64,000 nt of DNA, from NCBI RefSeq assembly GCF_001881565.1, contig NZ_MPDJ01000003.1:1-64000 (forward strand), in the 5' to 3' direction. A model generated the notes under the pieces. It was not told the origin of the DNA. It made no database searches and saw only the letters and a list, made by a program, of their open reading frames with translations. The stretch is from Eisenbergiella tayi. Lineage in GTDB: Bacteria > Bacillota > Clostridia > Lachnospirales > Lachnospiraceae. Made by a program: the position numbers and the translations under genes. The first letter of the stretch is position 1, and each line of letters begins with the position of its first letter. Shown here piece by piece: positions 45,582-53,526 of the stretch.

Positions 45582-46601
45582 ATGACGCAAAGGGAGTTAG
45601 TTATTGCAGCGTTGAATCATGAAGAAACTACTACGATTCCTTATCATATTGATTTTACGGGGCAGTCGCTGGAGCAGTTGATTGCTTATACGGGGAATCG
45701 GGATATCGGGGAGCAGCTGGGGGTGTGTATGAATTATATCCAGTATTGGGGATGGCCTTCGGAGATAGATGGGCGTCCTGGTTATTTCCGGGATGAATTT
45801 GGGGTTGTGTGGAACAGGAATGGGGCTGATAAGGATATTGGGGTGGTGGAGAAGCCTCAGATAGAGGATTTGGAGGAATGTGATTATCGCTTTCCGGTAT
45901 GTGATGAGGCGAGGCTGCGGCGGGAGTATGAGGAGCTTGTGGCGGGTAAAGGGGATCGGTTTACGATGGCTGGGTTCGGGTTTTGCATGTTTGAGAGATC
46001 CTGGTCTTTGATGGGGATGGAAAATGTGCTTATGAGTATGATTATATGTCCGGAGGAGCTGGAAAGGCTGTATGATCAGATCTGTGATTATTTCTGCGGG
46101 CTTGTGGATATCGCGCTGGAATACGATATCGATGGGGTGTATTTCGGGGATGACTGGGGGCAGCAGAAGGGGCTCATTATGGGGCCGGATCATTGGCGTC
46201 GTTTCATCAAGCCCAGAATGGGGCGTTTGTATGAACGTGTTAAAAAGAAGGGGAAGTATATTGTGCAGCATTCCTGTGGGGACTGTCATGAAATTTTTCC
46301 GGATTTAATCGAAATCGGGCTGGACTGTTATCAGACGTTTCAGCCGGAGATTTATGATATTGAAAAAATGAAGGATCTGTATGGCGGAAAGCTGGCCTTC
46401 TGGGGCGGCGTGTCCACACAGCAGTGTCTTCCCTTTGCGTCGCCGGATGGCGTCAGGGCGGAGGCTGTGCGTATCATGAAGGCGCTGCGAAGGGATGGCG
46501 GTTTGATTATTGCGCCCACTCATGCACTTCCTTTTGATGTGCCGCCGGAAAATATTCTGGCTCTGCTGGATGTATTCCGGAATCAGGAGCGGTATCTATA
46601 G
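45582..46601 (+). CDS. UroD-family methyltransferase (MtaA/CmuA-like)
   Basis: 339 residues with the uroporphyrinogen decarboxylase fold: MTQRELVIAALNHEET start, HIDFTG, FTMAGFGFCMFERSW, YDIDGVYFGDDWGQQKGLIMGPDHWRRFIKPRM, IVQHSCGDCHEIFPDLIEIGLD (His and Cys as likely zinc ligands), FWGGVSTQQCLPFASPDGVR. Members related to MtaA move methyl groups between corrinoid proteins and thiols; here no corrinoid protein is adjacent, so the function is open. The first ~700 bases favour G-rich codons such as GGG. The start at 45582 has AGGGAGAAG upstream; a longer frame enters the inverted repeat and is rejected. Confidence 0.85.
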   Translation: MTQRELVIAALNHEETTTIPYHIDFTGQSLEQLIAYTGNRDIGEQLGVCMNYIQYWGWPSEIDGRPGYFRDEFGVVWNRNGADKDIGVVEKPQIEDLEECDYRFPVCDEARLRREYEELVAGKGDRFTMAGFGFCMFERSWSLMGMENVLMSMIICPEELERLYDQICDYFCGLVDIALEYDIDGVYFGDDWGQQKGLIMGPDHWRRFIKPRMGRLYERVKKKGKYIVQHSCGDCHEIFPDLIEIGLDCYQTFQPEIYDIEKMKDLYGGKLAFWGGVSTQQCLPFASPDGVRAEAVRIMKALRRDGGLIIAPTHALPFDVPPENILALLDVFRNQERYL

Positions 46602-46707
46602 ATATCTTTCAACTCCCTATCTCGTTTTGAATTTTGAATTCAATGACATTACCTTCCATTTCGAATATAATTAAACTGTTTCTAAGAAAGTATTGGTGGA
46701 GGGAATC

Positions 46708-48273
46708 ATGGGAATATTTATAAATTTGGATGTAGCGTATAATGTAAGCGATGATGAGTGGGAGCCTGTTTATGAAGAAAGTTTATATCTTGCAAAAAAA
46801 TTTAAGCTTATGGATTTTGATGAGTTGGACTTGTTTGGCGCTCAGCTATATTGTGGTGTACCTGTAGAGGAACAGGCGGAAGCAGACGAGCGATTCTGGA
46901 GCACAATAGGGGATTATGAGACTATGGGGCGGGCTGAGTATCAAAGGCTTTATCGAAAGCTGGGAAATTACCAGTCGGAACAGGAGACGGGAAAATGTTA
47001 TGATCCGCTGCTTTCTATTGCACCGAGCCGGACTATGCTTGACTGGGAGGATGAAAGGTGCCGTAATTGTTACAGCTTTTGGGGAAATAAGACACAGGGA
47101 GAAGCTTATCATATGTATTTGCTGGCGATAGGATGTATGATAGAATCGCGGCTGAACGGGAAAGCATGTGTGAGCGGGGATATAACCCTGGGGCAGTGCA
47201 GAAAGGCAGTTGATCTTGCAAATCAGTATTTAAGAGAACCGATCGGGCTGCCGGTACAATGTGATCTGGAACATTTATATAGACGTATACGAGCTCTTCC
47301 ATTAAAAGGGGCAGAGCCATTAAATGTATTGCAAAGATTGTACCTGGGTAAAATGGACAGAGACTATGGGGAATTTGTCAATACACATTTTTCCAAAGAA
47401 GAGAGGATTGAATTCTGGCGCAGGGAATTTGAGCATTTAAGGATAGGGACGATAGGTTTTTCTTCCTCACTAAAAGAATATTTCAATCTGGGTAATGACC
47501 TGGAAGAACTTTGTGATATTGTAAATTTGTCAGATGAGGAGGGAAAGAAAGACTATGATGGATTTATAAAAGAAATCATGAGTACGAACCTATATTTGGA
47601 AGATAAAGATCTTCGGGATTGCCTGGAAATTGACAGAGAATCTGAAAGCCCTTATACAATTTATACATTAATGGCTCAGTTTGCTTTCGCGGGAGCTGCA
47701 AATTACAGCGTAGATGCCTATATGCCGATTGAAAAAATACGGGAAATATTGTGTCGTAAATTTGGCGGATTATGTGATGTTCCGAATATAATTGATGAAT
47801 ATATGAAGAATAAGGAGGAAGACAAGGAAGAAAATCCGCCCGGAATATTAAATGATTTTATAGATACGGCTGAAAAAAACATAGAACGTGATCTACAGTC
47901 ATATGATATCTGCGAAATCAGGGATTTATTGTATTATGAAACAGGTGATAAGCTAAAACCTGTTCTGGAAGAAACCTGTATTAAATATATAACATTTTAT
48001 AAAAAGGTATGTGAGGAAGAGCACTTTGCTGATTTGATGAAAAAATCTTCTGAAGATAAGTGTGCTTTTCTGGTTCATCAAAACAAGTACCTTTTTCTGA
48101 TGAAGAATCGATGGTTTGAGATATTTGATGAAATTAAGGAAAATCCGGAATGTTTCAGACGGTATTATCCTATGGTAAGAGTTAGATTAGATGACACTTC
48201 CTGCTGGCTGGTATACGCATATGTTGTAAACGATAATTTTTATCGTTATTGTGAAGAAATGCAGGAAAGGTAA
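46708..48273 (+). CDS. Uncharacterised 521-residue protein
   Basis: Not recognised. A soluble, acidic protein rich in Glu, Tyr, Cys and Leu, with no signal peptide or membrane span. The N-terminus is MGIFINLDVAYNVSDDEWEPVYEESLYLAKKF. It has several aromatic/acidic helical stretches, including EEDKEENPPG as a likely linker near residue 370 and a beta-rich end (FLVHQNKYLFLMKNRWFEIF). The ATG at 46708 follows GGTGGAGGG. Codon use is more AT-rich than that of the preceding gene. It is monocistronic, with its own terminator. Cargo-like location between an inverted repeat and a toxin-antitoxin pair. Confidence 0.7.
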   Translation: MGIFINLDVAYNVSDDEWEPVYEESLYLAKKFKLMDFDELDLFGAQLYCGVPVEEQAEADERFWSTIGDYETMGRAEYQRLYRKLGNYQSEQETGKCYDPLLSIAPSRTMLDWEDERCRNCYSFWGNKTQGEAYHMYLLAIGCMIESRLNGKACVSGDITLGQCRKAVDLANQYLREPIGLPVQCDLEHLYRRIRALPLKGAEPLNVLQRLYLGKMDRDYGEFVNTHFSKEERIEFWRREFEHLRIGTIGFSSSLKEYFNLGNDLEELCDIVNLSDEEGKKDYDGFIKEIMSTNLYLEDKDLRDCLEIDRESESPYTIYTLMAQFAFAGAANYSVDAYMPIEKIREILCRKFGGLCDVPNIIDEYMKNKEEDKEENPPGILNDFIDTAEKNIERDLQSYDICEIRDLLYYETGDKLKPVLEETCIKYITFYKKVCEEEHFADLMKKSSEDKCAFLVHQNKYLFLMKNRWFEIFDEIKENPECFRRYYPMVRVRLDDTSCWLVYAYVVNDNFYRYCEEMQER

Positions 48274-48300
48274 GAAGAAAAGATAGGAAGAAAAGATAAG

Positions 48301-48342
48301 AAGAAGAGGTCCCGGGTTTTGCATCCGGAGCCTTTTCTTTTT
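48301..48342 (+). terminator. Terminator after the 521-residue protein gene
   Basis: An imperfect stem (AGAAGAGGTCCCGG with CCGGAGCCTTTTCT) is followed by a T run. Confidence 0.7.
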
Positions 48343-48460
48343 GTGCAATACCCCTAAAGGTTTATGAAATTTCAACCTTTGCACTGGTGAGATATACAGA
48401 TATACTAAGACATGTCAGTGAAATATACGACAAATAAATAGTATTATGGGAGGAAAAAGT

Positions 48461-48871
48461 ATGAAATTCAAACGTGTATTGGCAATGGCAGTAACGGCGG
48501 TTATGACCTGCAGCCTGCTTGCAGGGTGCGGCAGTAGTAAGACGGGAGCCGGAAGCTCCGAATCTGCTGACAGCGCCGGAAGCGGAACAGAACAGAATGC
48601 AGCGGCGGCGGATACCGGAAGCGGAGAAAAAACAAATCTGAAATTCTATATCTGGAGTGATGAGGAAAATTATATTTCCAAGGTTGTGGAGCAGTATAAT
48701 GCGCAGAGTGACAGCGTACATGTGGAAATGATCAGCATTGCCAATGACAGCTACGACGGCAGAAAATTAAGCAATGGGATATTCTTGAATGCCGTTTCAA
48801 ATCATGTTATATTAAAAATAAGAATGGTATTAATGGAAGGAGGAAGAATTTATGTGTCAGATATCAATTAA
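48461..48871 (+). pseudogene. Truncated sugar-binding lipoprotein gene
   Basis: The first ~100 codons are a normal CUT1-type binding lipoprotein: signal peptide, lipobox LAGC (Cys23), Ser/Ala/Gly linker, then NLKFYIWSDEENYISKVVEQYNAQ and VEMISIANDSYD. Homology stops at about base 48765; the remaining codons read unrelated sequence until a stop inside the downstream antitoxin gene. More than three quarters of the protein is missing, and no permease follows. The ribosome site (GGGAGGAAAAAGT) is intact. The break lies directly upstream of the toxin-antitoxin promoter, pointing to insertion of that module or a deletion joined to it. An inverted repeat AAAGGTT/AACCTTT at 48356-48380 may be its old operator. 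Confidence 0.85.
48785..48813 (+). promoter_or_regulatory. Sigma-A-like promoter of the toxin-antitoxin pair
   Basis: TTGAAT and TATATT with a 17-base spacer, 38 bases before the antitoxin start and just after the break in the binding-protein gene. Confidence 0.6.
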
Positions 48872-49106
48872 AATTCCAGATGCTGTTTTATATGATACCC
48901 ATATGAATCAGGAAGAGGCGACGGCGTTTGCACAACGTATTGTTGCACTTGGTTATTATACACAGAATAATGTATCAATTGGTTATTGTTCACAGATTGC
49001 GGGAATGACGGAAGAGGATTTTATTAAATACTTGGGGATGAATCAGGTCAGTATTTTTCAGTTTGACAACAAGGATGAATTTATGGAGGAATTGAAAAAT
49101 GCGTAG
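48852..49106 (+). CDS. UPF0175-type antitoxin
   Basis: 84 residues: MCQISIKIPDAVLYDTHMNQEEATAFAQRIVALGYY, then a putative helix-turn-helix (NVSIGYCSQIAGMTEEDFIKYLG) and a tail (VSIFQFDNKDEFMEELKN) likely to bind the toxin. This is the pattern of UPF0175 proteins, which pair with DUF3368 PIN-like toxins. GGAAGGAGGAAGAATTT precedes the ATG. Overlaps the toxin gene by 8 bases. Confidence 0.85.
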   Translation: MCQISIKIPDAVLYDTHMNQEEATAFAQRIVALGYYTQNNVSIGYCSQIAGMTEEDFIKYLGMNQVSIFQFDNKDEFMEELKNA

Positions 49107-49584
49107 AGTGATTGTAAATTCAACTCCGCTGATAGTTCTATGTAATGTTGGTAAACTGGATATATTAAGAAAGTTGTATACAGAGATTCATATTCCGCAG
49201 GCAGTATTTTATGAGGTTACAGAAAAGTCTGATACGGCTTGCCAGGTACTTAAGGAATCTCTTGATTGGATACATGTTGAAAAGATTCATTCCGAAACAG
49301 ATAAGAAAATGTACAAGGCTAAGCTGCATGACGGAGAAGTGGAGGTTATGATTCTGGCTCAGGAAGATAAGAGGGCCGACTTAGTGATTATTGATGATAA
49401 TGCAGCGAAAAAAACGGCAAAGTATTTGGGACTTTCCGTGACTGGAACGATGGGTGTTTTATTAAGGGCGAAACGTGAGGGATATCTTACAGAAATTGCT
49501 CCGATTGTAGAAGAACTCCGGGGAAATGGATTTTATATTAGTGACAATTTGGCAGAGATGATTTTAGAACAGGCTGGAGAATAG
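49099..49584 (+). CDS. DUF3368 PIN-like toxin
   Basis: 161 residues. N-terminal VIVNSTPLIVLCNVGKLDIL, central LHDGEVEVMILAQEDKRADLVIIDDNAAKKTAKYLGLSVTGTMGVLLRAKREG: acidic residues in these two blocks match the PIN-type RNase active site of DUF3368 proteins. Likely a translation-inhibiting RNase neutralised by the preceding antitoxin. The gene overlap shows coupled translation. Confidence 0.88.
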   Translation: MRRVIVNSTPLIVLCNVGKLDILRKLYTEIHIPQAVFYEVTEKSDTACQVLKESLDWIHVEKIHSETDKKMYKAKLHDGEVEVMILAQEDKRADLVIIDDNAAKKTAKYLGLSVTGTMGVLLRAKREGYLTEIAPIVEELRGNGFYISDNLAEMILEQAGE

Positions 49585-49599
49585 CTATTTTATTTTGTC

Positions 49600-49646
49600 A
49601 AAAGCAGTCAGTTGGTTGAAAAAGAAGACCGACTGGCTGTTTTTTA
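49600..49646 (+). terminator. Terminator of the toxin-antitoxin operon
   Basis: A long stem (AGCAGTCAGTTGGTT with GACCGACTGGCTGTT, with G-U pairs) is followed by six T. Confidence 0.88.
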
Positions 49647-49671
49647 TATATAATTAATATGTAGTTCCATT

Positions 49672-49713
49672 GAGAAAAAGAGCGTGGGATAATAGGCTAC
49701 TGTCATCCCACGC
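49672..49713 (-). terminator. Terminator of the ABC-2 exporter operon
   Basis: GCGTGGGAT and ATCCCACGC form a perfect 9-base stem; on the minus strand it is followed by TCTTTTTCTC. It sits just past the permease stop. Confidence 0.85.
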
Positions 49714-49719
49714 CTTCTT

Positions 49720-50469
49720 TTATTCAGCTTCCCATTTAAAAAACCTGACAGCAATCAGACTGCAGCAGACAAGCAGTATCACAAGTACCAATACCGGCAG
49801 CAGCACGTTTCCCATCGGAAGCCCCAGAGAAGAAGCCTTCAGCAGCTTAATTCCCTGTGTAAGAGGCAGAAAATCAGCGATCCGCTGCAATACGGTTGGC
49901 ATGACCTCGTAAGGCAGGGTGGCTCCGGACAAAAGCAGCATGGGAAAATAAAGGACACATGCCGCAATGCTGGCCGTCTTCGTATCCGGCGCCAGCCCGC
50001 CCACCATCATGCCGATGCTGAACATGGACAGCATGACTAACAGATAGCTGAGGAGAAACGCGGCGGTACTGCCCTGCATGCGGCAGCCGAAAAACAGGAC
50101 GGAACAGGCATAAACCAGAACAAGAGATACCAGGGAATAAGTGGAATAAATGGCAACATGGACCGCAAGGAGCATTACGGGGCTTACCGGGGTAACCTGG
50201 AAACGCTTCAGCACTTTTTTCTGCCGGTAGTCGGAAACCAGCAGGGGAAGTCCCATGACACCGCCGGCGCAGACGGCAATGGTAGTCAGAGCCCCGAATG
50301 ACTGCTCCAGAAAGGTATAGGAAGAACCGGGAAAGGCCGGTTTCTCTCCATAAAGCATCCCAAGGATGAAAACCATGACCACGGGGAGGCAGACTGCAAA
50401 AATAACCATATCCATTCCCCGCAGGGAGAGTTTTAATTCAATTTTATAAAGGGTACGAAAAGTTTTCAT
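49720..50469 (-). CDS. ABC-2 type transporter permease
   Basis: 249 residues with about six membrane spans; the typical ABC-2 pattern includes LVSDYRQKKVLKRFQVTPVSPVMLLAVHV and ACVLYFPMLLLSGATLPYEVMPTVLQRIADFLPLTQGIKLLK. Exports a drug, lipid or peptide together with the upstream ATPase. The ATG at 50469 overlaps the ATPase stop (ATGA) and has GGAGGAAAT upstream. Confidence 0.93.
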   Translation of the reverse strand: MKTFRTLYKIELKLSLRGMDMVIFAVCLPVVMVFILGMLYGEKPAFPGSSYTFLEQSFGALTTIAVCAGGVMGLPLLVSDYRQKKVLKRFQVTPVSPVMLLAVHVAIYSTYSLVSLVLVYACSVLFFGCRMQGSTAAFLLSYLLVMLSMFSIGMMVGGLAPDTKTASIAACVLYFPMLLLSGATLPYEVMPTVLQRIADFLPLTQGIKLLKASSLGLPMGNVLLPVLVLVILLVCCSLIAVRFFKWEAE

Positions 50470-51185
50470 ATTTCCTCCGATTCCATAAACCAAAGATAAG
50501 CATCCTCCAGATTGTCATGAGGACTGCGTGCCACAGCATCATCAACCGTGCCTTCAAAAATGATCTGTCCTTTTTTCAGGATGGCGATTCTGTCACAGAG
50601 AATGGCGACTTCATCCATAAAATGGGAAGTCAGCAGAATAGTGAGCCCCTTCTGCCGGAGACTTAACAGATGGTTCCAGACCTCACGCCGGGCTTTCGTG
50701 TCCAGACCGGTGGTCAGTTCATCCAGAAAAACTACTTCGGGTCCCGGAATAAGGGCGAGTACGATGAAAAGACGCTGCTTCTGCCCGCCGGACAGCTTAC
50801 TCACCATGAGTTCCTTTTTCTCCGCCAGGCCGAATTGTTCCAGAAGCTTTTCATAATTTTGTGAACTGCGGTACAAAGAAGCGGTTTCCTCACATAATTC
50901 GCTTACCCGTATCCGATCCGGATAATAAGGCTCCTGAAACTGTACCCCTACTTTTTGAAAAAGCCTTTTGCGATCCTTAACAGGCTCCATGCCGAGGAGC
51001 GATGTGCTGCCGGAATCCGGTCTGCGGGTTCCCAGCAGACATTCGATAGTGGTACTTTTTCCCGCTCCGTTTTCTCCCAGCAGCCCGAAAATTTCACCGG
51101 GATTCACCGAAAAGGAAATATCCCTGACGGCAGGAACTCCATGATAGGCTTTCCGTAGCCCCTTTACACTGATTGGTGCTTCCAT
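50466..51185 (-). CDS. ABC transporter ATP-binding protein
   Basis: 239 residues. Walker A GLLGENGAGKST, Q loop GVQFQEPYYPD, signature KLSGGQKQRL, Walker B EVVFLDELTTGLD (with Leu where Pro is usual) and H loop LTSHFMDE. Drives the ABC-2 permease encoded next. The ATG at 51185 has AAAGGAGAAAAA upstream. It follows a MerR-type regulator gene on the same strand, separated by a terminator. Confidence 0.94.
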   Translation of the reverse strand: MEAPISVKGLRKAYHGVPAVRDISFSVNPGEIFGLLGENGAGKSTTIECLLGTRRPDSGSTSLLGMEPVKDRKRLFQKVGVQFQEPYYPDRIRVSELCEETASLYRSSQNYEKLLEQFGLAEKKELMVSKLSGGQKQRLFIVLALIPGPEVVFLDELTTGLDTKARREVWNHLLSLRQKGLTILLTSHFMDEVAILCDRIAILKKGQIIFEGTVDDAVARSPHDNLEDAYLWFMESEEI

Positions 51186-51272
51186 TTTTTCTCCTTTCTG
51201 CGCGCCTAAACGCGCCGGCAGATCGGATGGGAAAAGGATTTCCTTCACCGCAGCCCGGTCTGCCTGTTTTCA

Positions 51273-51307
51273 GAAAAAAGAATAACACCGGCGCAAAGGC
51301 TGGTGTT
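51273..51307 (-). terminator. Terminator of the MerR-type gene
   Basis: AACACCAGC and GCCGGTGTT (minus strand, one G-U) around a 6-base loop, followed by ATTCTTTTTTC. The stem overlaps the stop codon of the regulator. Confidence 0.78.
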
Positions 51308-52070
51308 AAAGTGGAGGGTTATTTTCCTGTTCTTTTTTCAGAGCTTCCAATTCCTCCAGAATCTGAAGAAAGTTTTTCCTGGCATGGGACAAGGATGAGA
51401 GCAGGCTGTCACAGGCGCTGAAAATGTCTTCCTGTTCTTTTGGTGTGTCAATGACCGTCCGGATATCGGCGGCAGGATTTACAGTCAGGGTCCGGAGCAT
51501 GCGCAGGATGGCGGTCAGGGAATAGTCTGCACAGCGAAGGGAGCGAATGATTTTCAGCCGCCGGATATCCTCTTCCGTATAGATGCGGTAACCGTTGCGT
51601 TTCCGTTTTACCTCAAGCAGACCGTTTAATTCCCAGTTCCGCAGAGTATCGATGGAAACTCCCAGGTAATCAGCCGTTTCTTTGCGGGTGAGCGAAAGCG
51701 TATCGGATGCAGTATTTTTTTCTTCTATTAAATCCCGCGCGATCCGAATCGCTTCCTCGGCGCGCTCTTTTTCCAGGGAGACCTGCTTCAGATATTTTTC
51801 TGACAGGGCAATCGCCCCTGAAAAATCACATTGAGCGGCAGTTTTGATGATATCCACCGCCTGTTTTCTCAGTCCGTTCTGAAGCACCTCAACCTGAAAA
51901 GCCAGCCGGGCGATACGGAACTGGTGGATATGCAGATCTGTAAAAATGCGGTAGCCGTTGGATTTCCTTTCGGGCGGGGTAATAAGGCCCAGTTCCTCAT
52001 ACAGGCGCACGGTATTGGGATGGATGCCTATTATTTCGGCAGTTTGTGAAGTTGAGTACGTATGTTTCAT
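51306..52070 (-). CDS. Regulator with two MerR-type DNA-binding domains
   Basis: 254 residues. A first MerR helix-turn-helix at the N-terminus (TYSTSQTAEIIGIHPNTVRLYEELGLITPPERKSNGYRIFT) and a second near residues 125-195 (LTRKETADYLGVSIDTLRNWELNGLLEVKRKRNGYRIYTEEDIRRLKIIRSLR), each with the RNGYRI/SNGYRI wing. A C-terminal helix may dimerise. Two MerR heads on one chain are unusual and imply a repeated or asymmetric operator. Probably controls the ABC-2 exporter downstream. TATAAT lies upstream on the minus strand (52092-52097), and AGAGAGGTGACAA precedes the start. Confidence 0.88.
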   Translation of the reverse strand: MKHTYSTSQTAEIIGIHPNTVRLYEELGLITPPERKSNGYRIFTDLHIHQFRIARLAFQVEVLQNGLRKQAVDIIKTAAQCDFSGAIALSEKYLKQVSLEKERAEEAIRIARDLIEEKNTASDTLSLTRKETADYLGVSIDTLRNWELNGLLEVKRKRNGYRIYTEEDIRRLKIIRSLRCADYSLTAILRMLRTLTVNPAADIRTVIDTPKEQEDIFSACDSLLSSLSHARKNFLQILEELEALKKEQENNPPL

Positions 52071-52152
52071 TTGTCACCTCTCTTGTCGTTCATTATAGCA
52101 TATGCAGAAAGTCTGGTGTTATAGTGTATGGTTTCCGGTTATCATTTGGTCA

Positions 52153-52181
52153 TTGACAAACTTAATAACAGAGTATATATT
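52153..52181 (+). promoter_or_regulatory. Promoter of the YtrA-like operon
   Basis: TTGACA, a 17-base spacer and TATATT: near-consensus sigma-A promoter. The -10 box lies inside the left arm of the operator palindrome. Confidence 0.85.
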
Positions 52182-52210
52182 GTATATATAAAAATATATA
52201 CAATATATAC
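52173..52210. promoter_or_regulatory. Perfect 38-base palindromic operator
   Basis: GTATATATTGTATATAT and its exact reverse complement flank AAAA. It covers the -10 box and transcription start, ending just before the ribosome site, so binding by the encoded GntR-type regulator would shut off its own operon. Confidence 0.88.
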
Positions 52211-52225
52211 TCCGGAGGTACCATA

Positions 52226-52594
52226 TTGAATATCACAATAAGCAATTCCAGCGGGAAGCCCATCTATGAACAGATCACTTCCCAGATAAAAAACTACATT
52301 ATAACCGGCGAACTGAAGCCGGGGGATGCCCTGCCCAGTATGAGGCTGCTCGCCAAAGAGCTGCGTATCAGCGTTATTACCACCAAACGCTCCTACAACG
52401 ATCTGGAACAGGAAGGCTTCATTGAAACCATTACAGGAAAAGGCAGCTTCGTAGCGAACCGGGATGTCTCCATTATCAGGGAAGGCAGTCTGCGCATGGC
52501 AGAGGAATATCTGACCAAAGCCGTGGAAATTGCCAGGGAGAATGCCATATCCCTGGAAGAACTGACAGAGGTCCTGAAGGTTCTGTACGAATAA
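52226..52594 (+). CDS. YtrA-subfamily GntR regulator
   Basis: 122 residues. Winged helix KPIYEQITSQIKNYIITGELKPGDALPSMRLLAKELRISVITTKRSYNDLEQEG, then GKGSFVANR and a short helical tail. The small size and link to an ABC exporter define the YtrA subfamily, which respond to cell-wall or membrane stress in Bacillus. Start is TTG, eight bases after GGAGG. Autoregulation via the upstream palindrome is likely. Confidence 0.93.
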   Translation: MNITISNSSGKPIYEQITSQIKNYIITGELKPGDALPSMRLLAKELRISVITTKRSYNDLEQEGFIETITGKGSFVANRDVSIIREGSLRMAEEYLTKAVEIARENAISLEELTEVLKVLYE

Positions 52595-52653
52595 GGCGGC
52601 AGGCATGCCTGTTCCTGTAAATTGTCCGGCAGGCGGACAGAAAGGTATCAGAT

Positions 52654-53526
52654 ATGGAAATGGATAATGCAATGGTAATCGAAAACCTCTCCAAGGCCTA
52701 TCCGGGCTTTGCACTCAGTGAGGTTTCCATGACTCTGCCAAGGGGAAGCATCATGGGTTTTATCGGAGAAAACGGCGCGGGAAAAACGACCACGATCAAG
52801 CTGATTTTGAATATGCTGCACAGGGACAGCGGTTCTGTCCGGATTCTGGGCAAAGATAATATAAAAGAGGAGAAGGCTGTCAAGGAACGTCTCGGCGTGG
52901 TTCTTGGCGATTTGAATCTGCCGGAAACCATGAACGGCCTTAAAATAAACAGTATGATGTCCGGGATTTATCCGGGCTGGGAGGAGGACGTCTTTTTTTC
53001 CAACCTGGAACGGTTCGGCCTTCCGAAAAACAGGAAAATCAAGGCCTATTCCCGCGGTATGAAAATGAAGCTGTCCATAGCAATTGCTCTGTCGCATGGG
53101 GCTGAGCTGCTTTTGCTGGATGAGCCGACAAGCGGATTGGATCCAATAATAAGGGATGAAATTCTGGATATTTTCCTTGATTTTATCCAGGACGAAAACC
53201 ACAGCATCTTTGTATCCACTCATATTGTGGAGGATCTGGAAAAAATTGCGGATTATATTACCTTTATTCACAAAGGCAGGATTATCTTGTCGGAGGAAAA
53301 GGATACCCTCCTGGAACGTTTTGTCATCCTGAAGGGGCCGAAAGAAGGCTTCGCGGCCTTTGAGAGTTCAGAGCTCATCGGATATAAGGAAAACCGATTT
53401 GGCGCGGAAGCGATGGCAGAAGCAAAGGTCTGGAGGAAAAAAGAAGCGGGGGCAGCAGGCCTGGTTGCGGATCCCGTGCGTATCCAGGATATCATGCTTT
53501 ATTATGTGAAGGGAGAACGTATATGA
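52654..53526 (+). CDS. ABC transporter ATP-binding protein, YtrB-like
   Basis: 290 residues. Walker A GFIGENGAGKTTT, Walker B LLLLDEPTSGLD, H loop VSTHIVED. The signature motif is degenerate (YSRGMKMKLSIA in place of LSGGQ), as common in the YtrB/BcrA group. The C-terminal ~80 residues extend past the ATPase fold. Follows the YtrA-like gene by 60 bases and overlaps the permease gene by 4. Confidence 0.93.
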   Translation: MEMDNAMVIENLSKAYPGFALSEVSMTLPRGSIMGFIGENGAGKTTTIKLILNMLHRDSGSVRILGKDNIKEEKAVKERLGVVLGDLNLPETMNGLKINSMMSGIYPGWEEDVFFSNLERFGLPKNRKIKAYSRGMKMKLSIAIALSHGAELLLLDEPTSGLDPIIRDEILDIFLDFIQDENHSIFVSTHIVEDLEKIADYITFIHKGRIILSEEKDTLLERFVILKGPKEGFAAFESSELIGYKENRFGAEAMAEAKVWRKKEAGAAGLVADPVRIQDIMLYYVKGERI

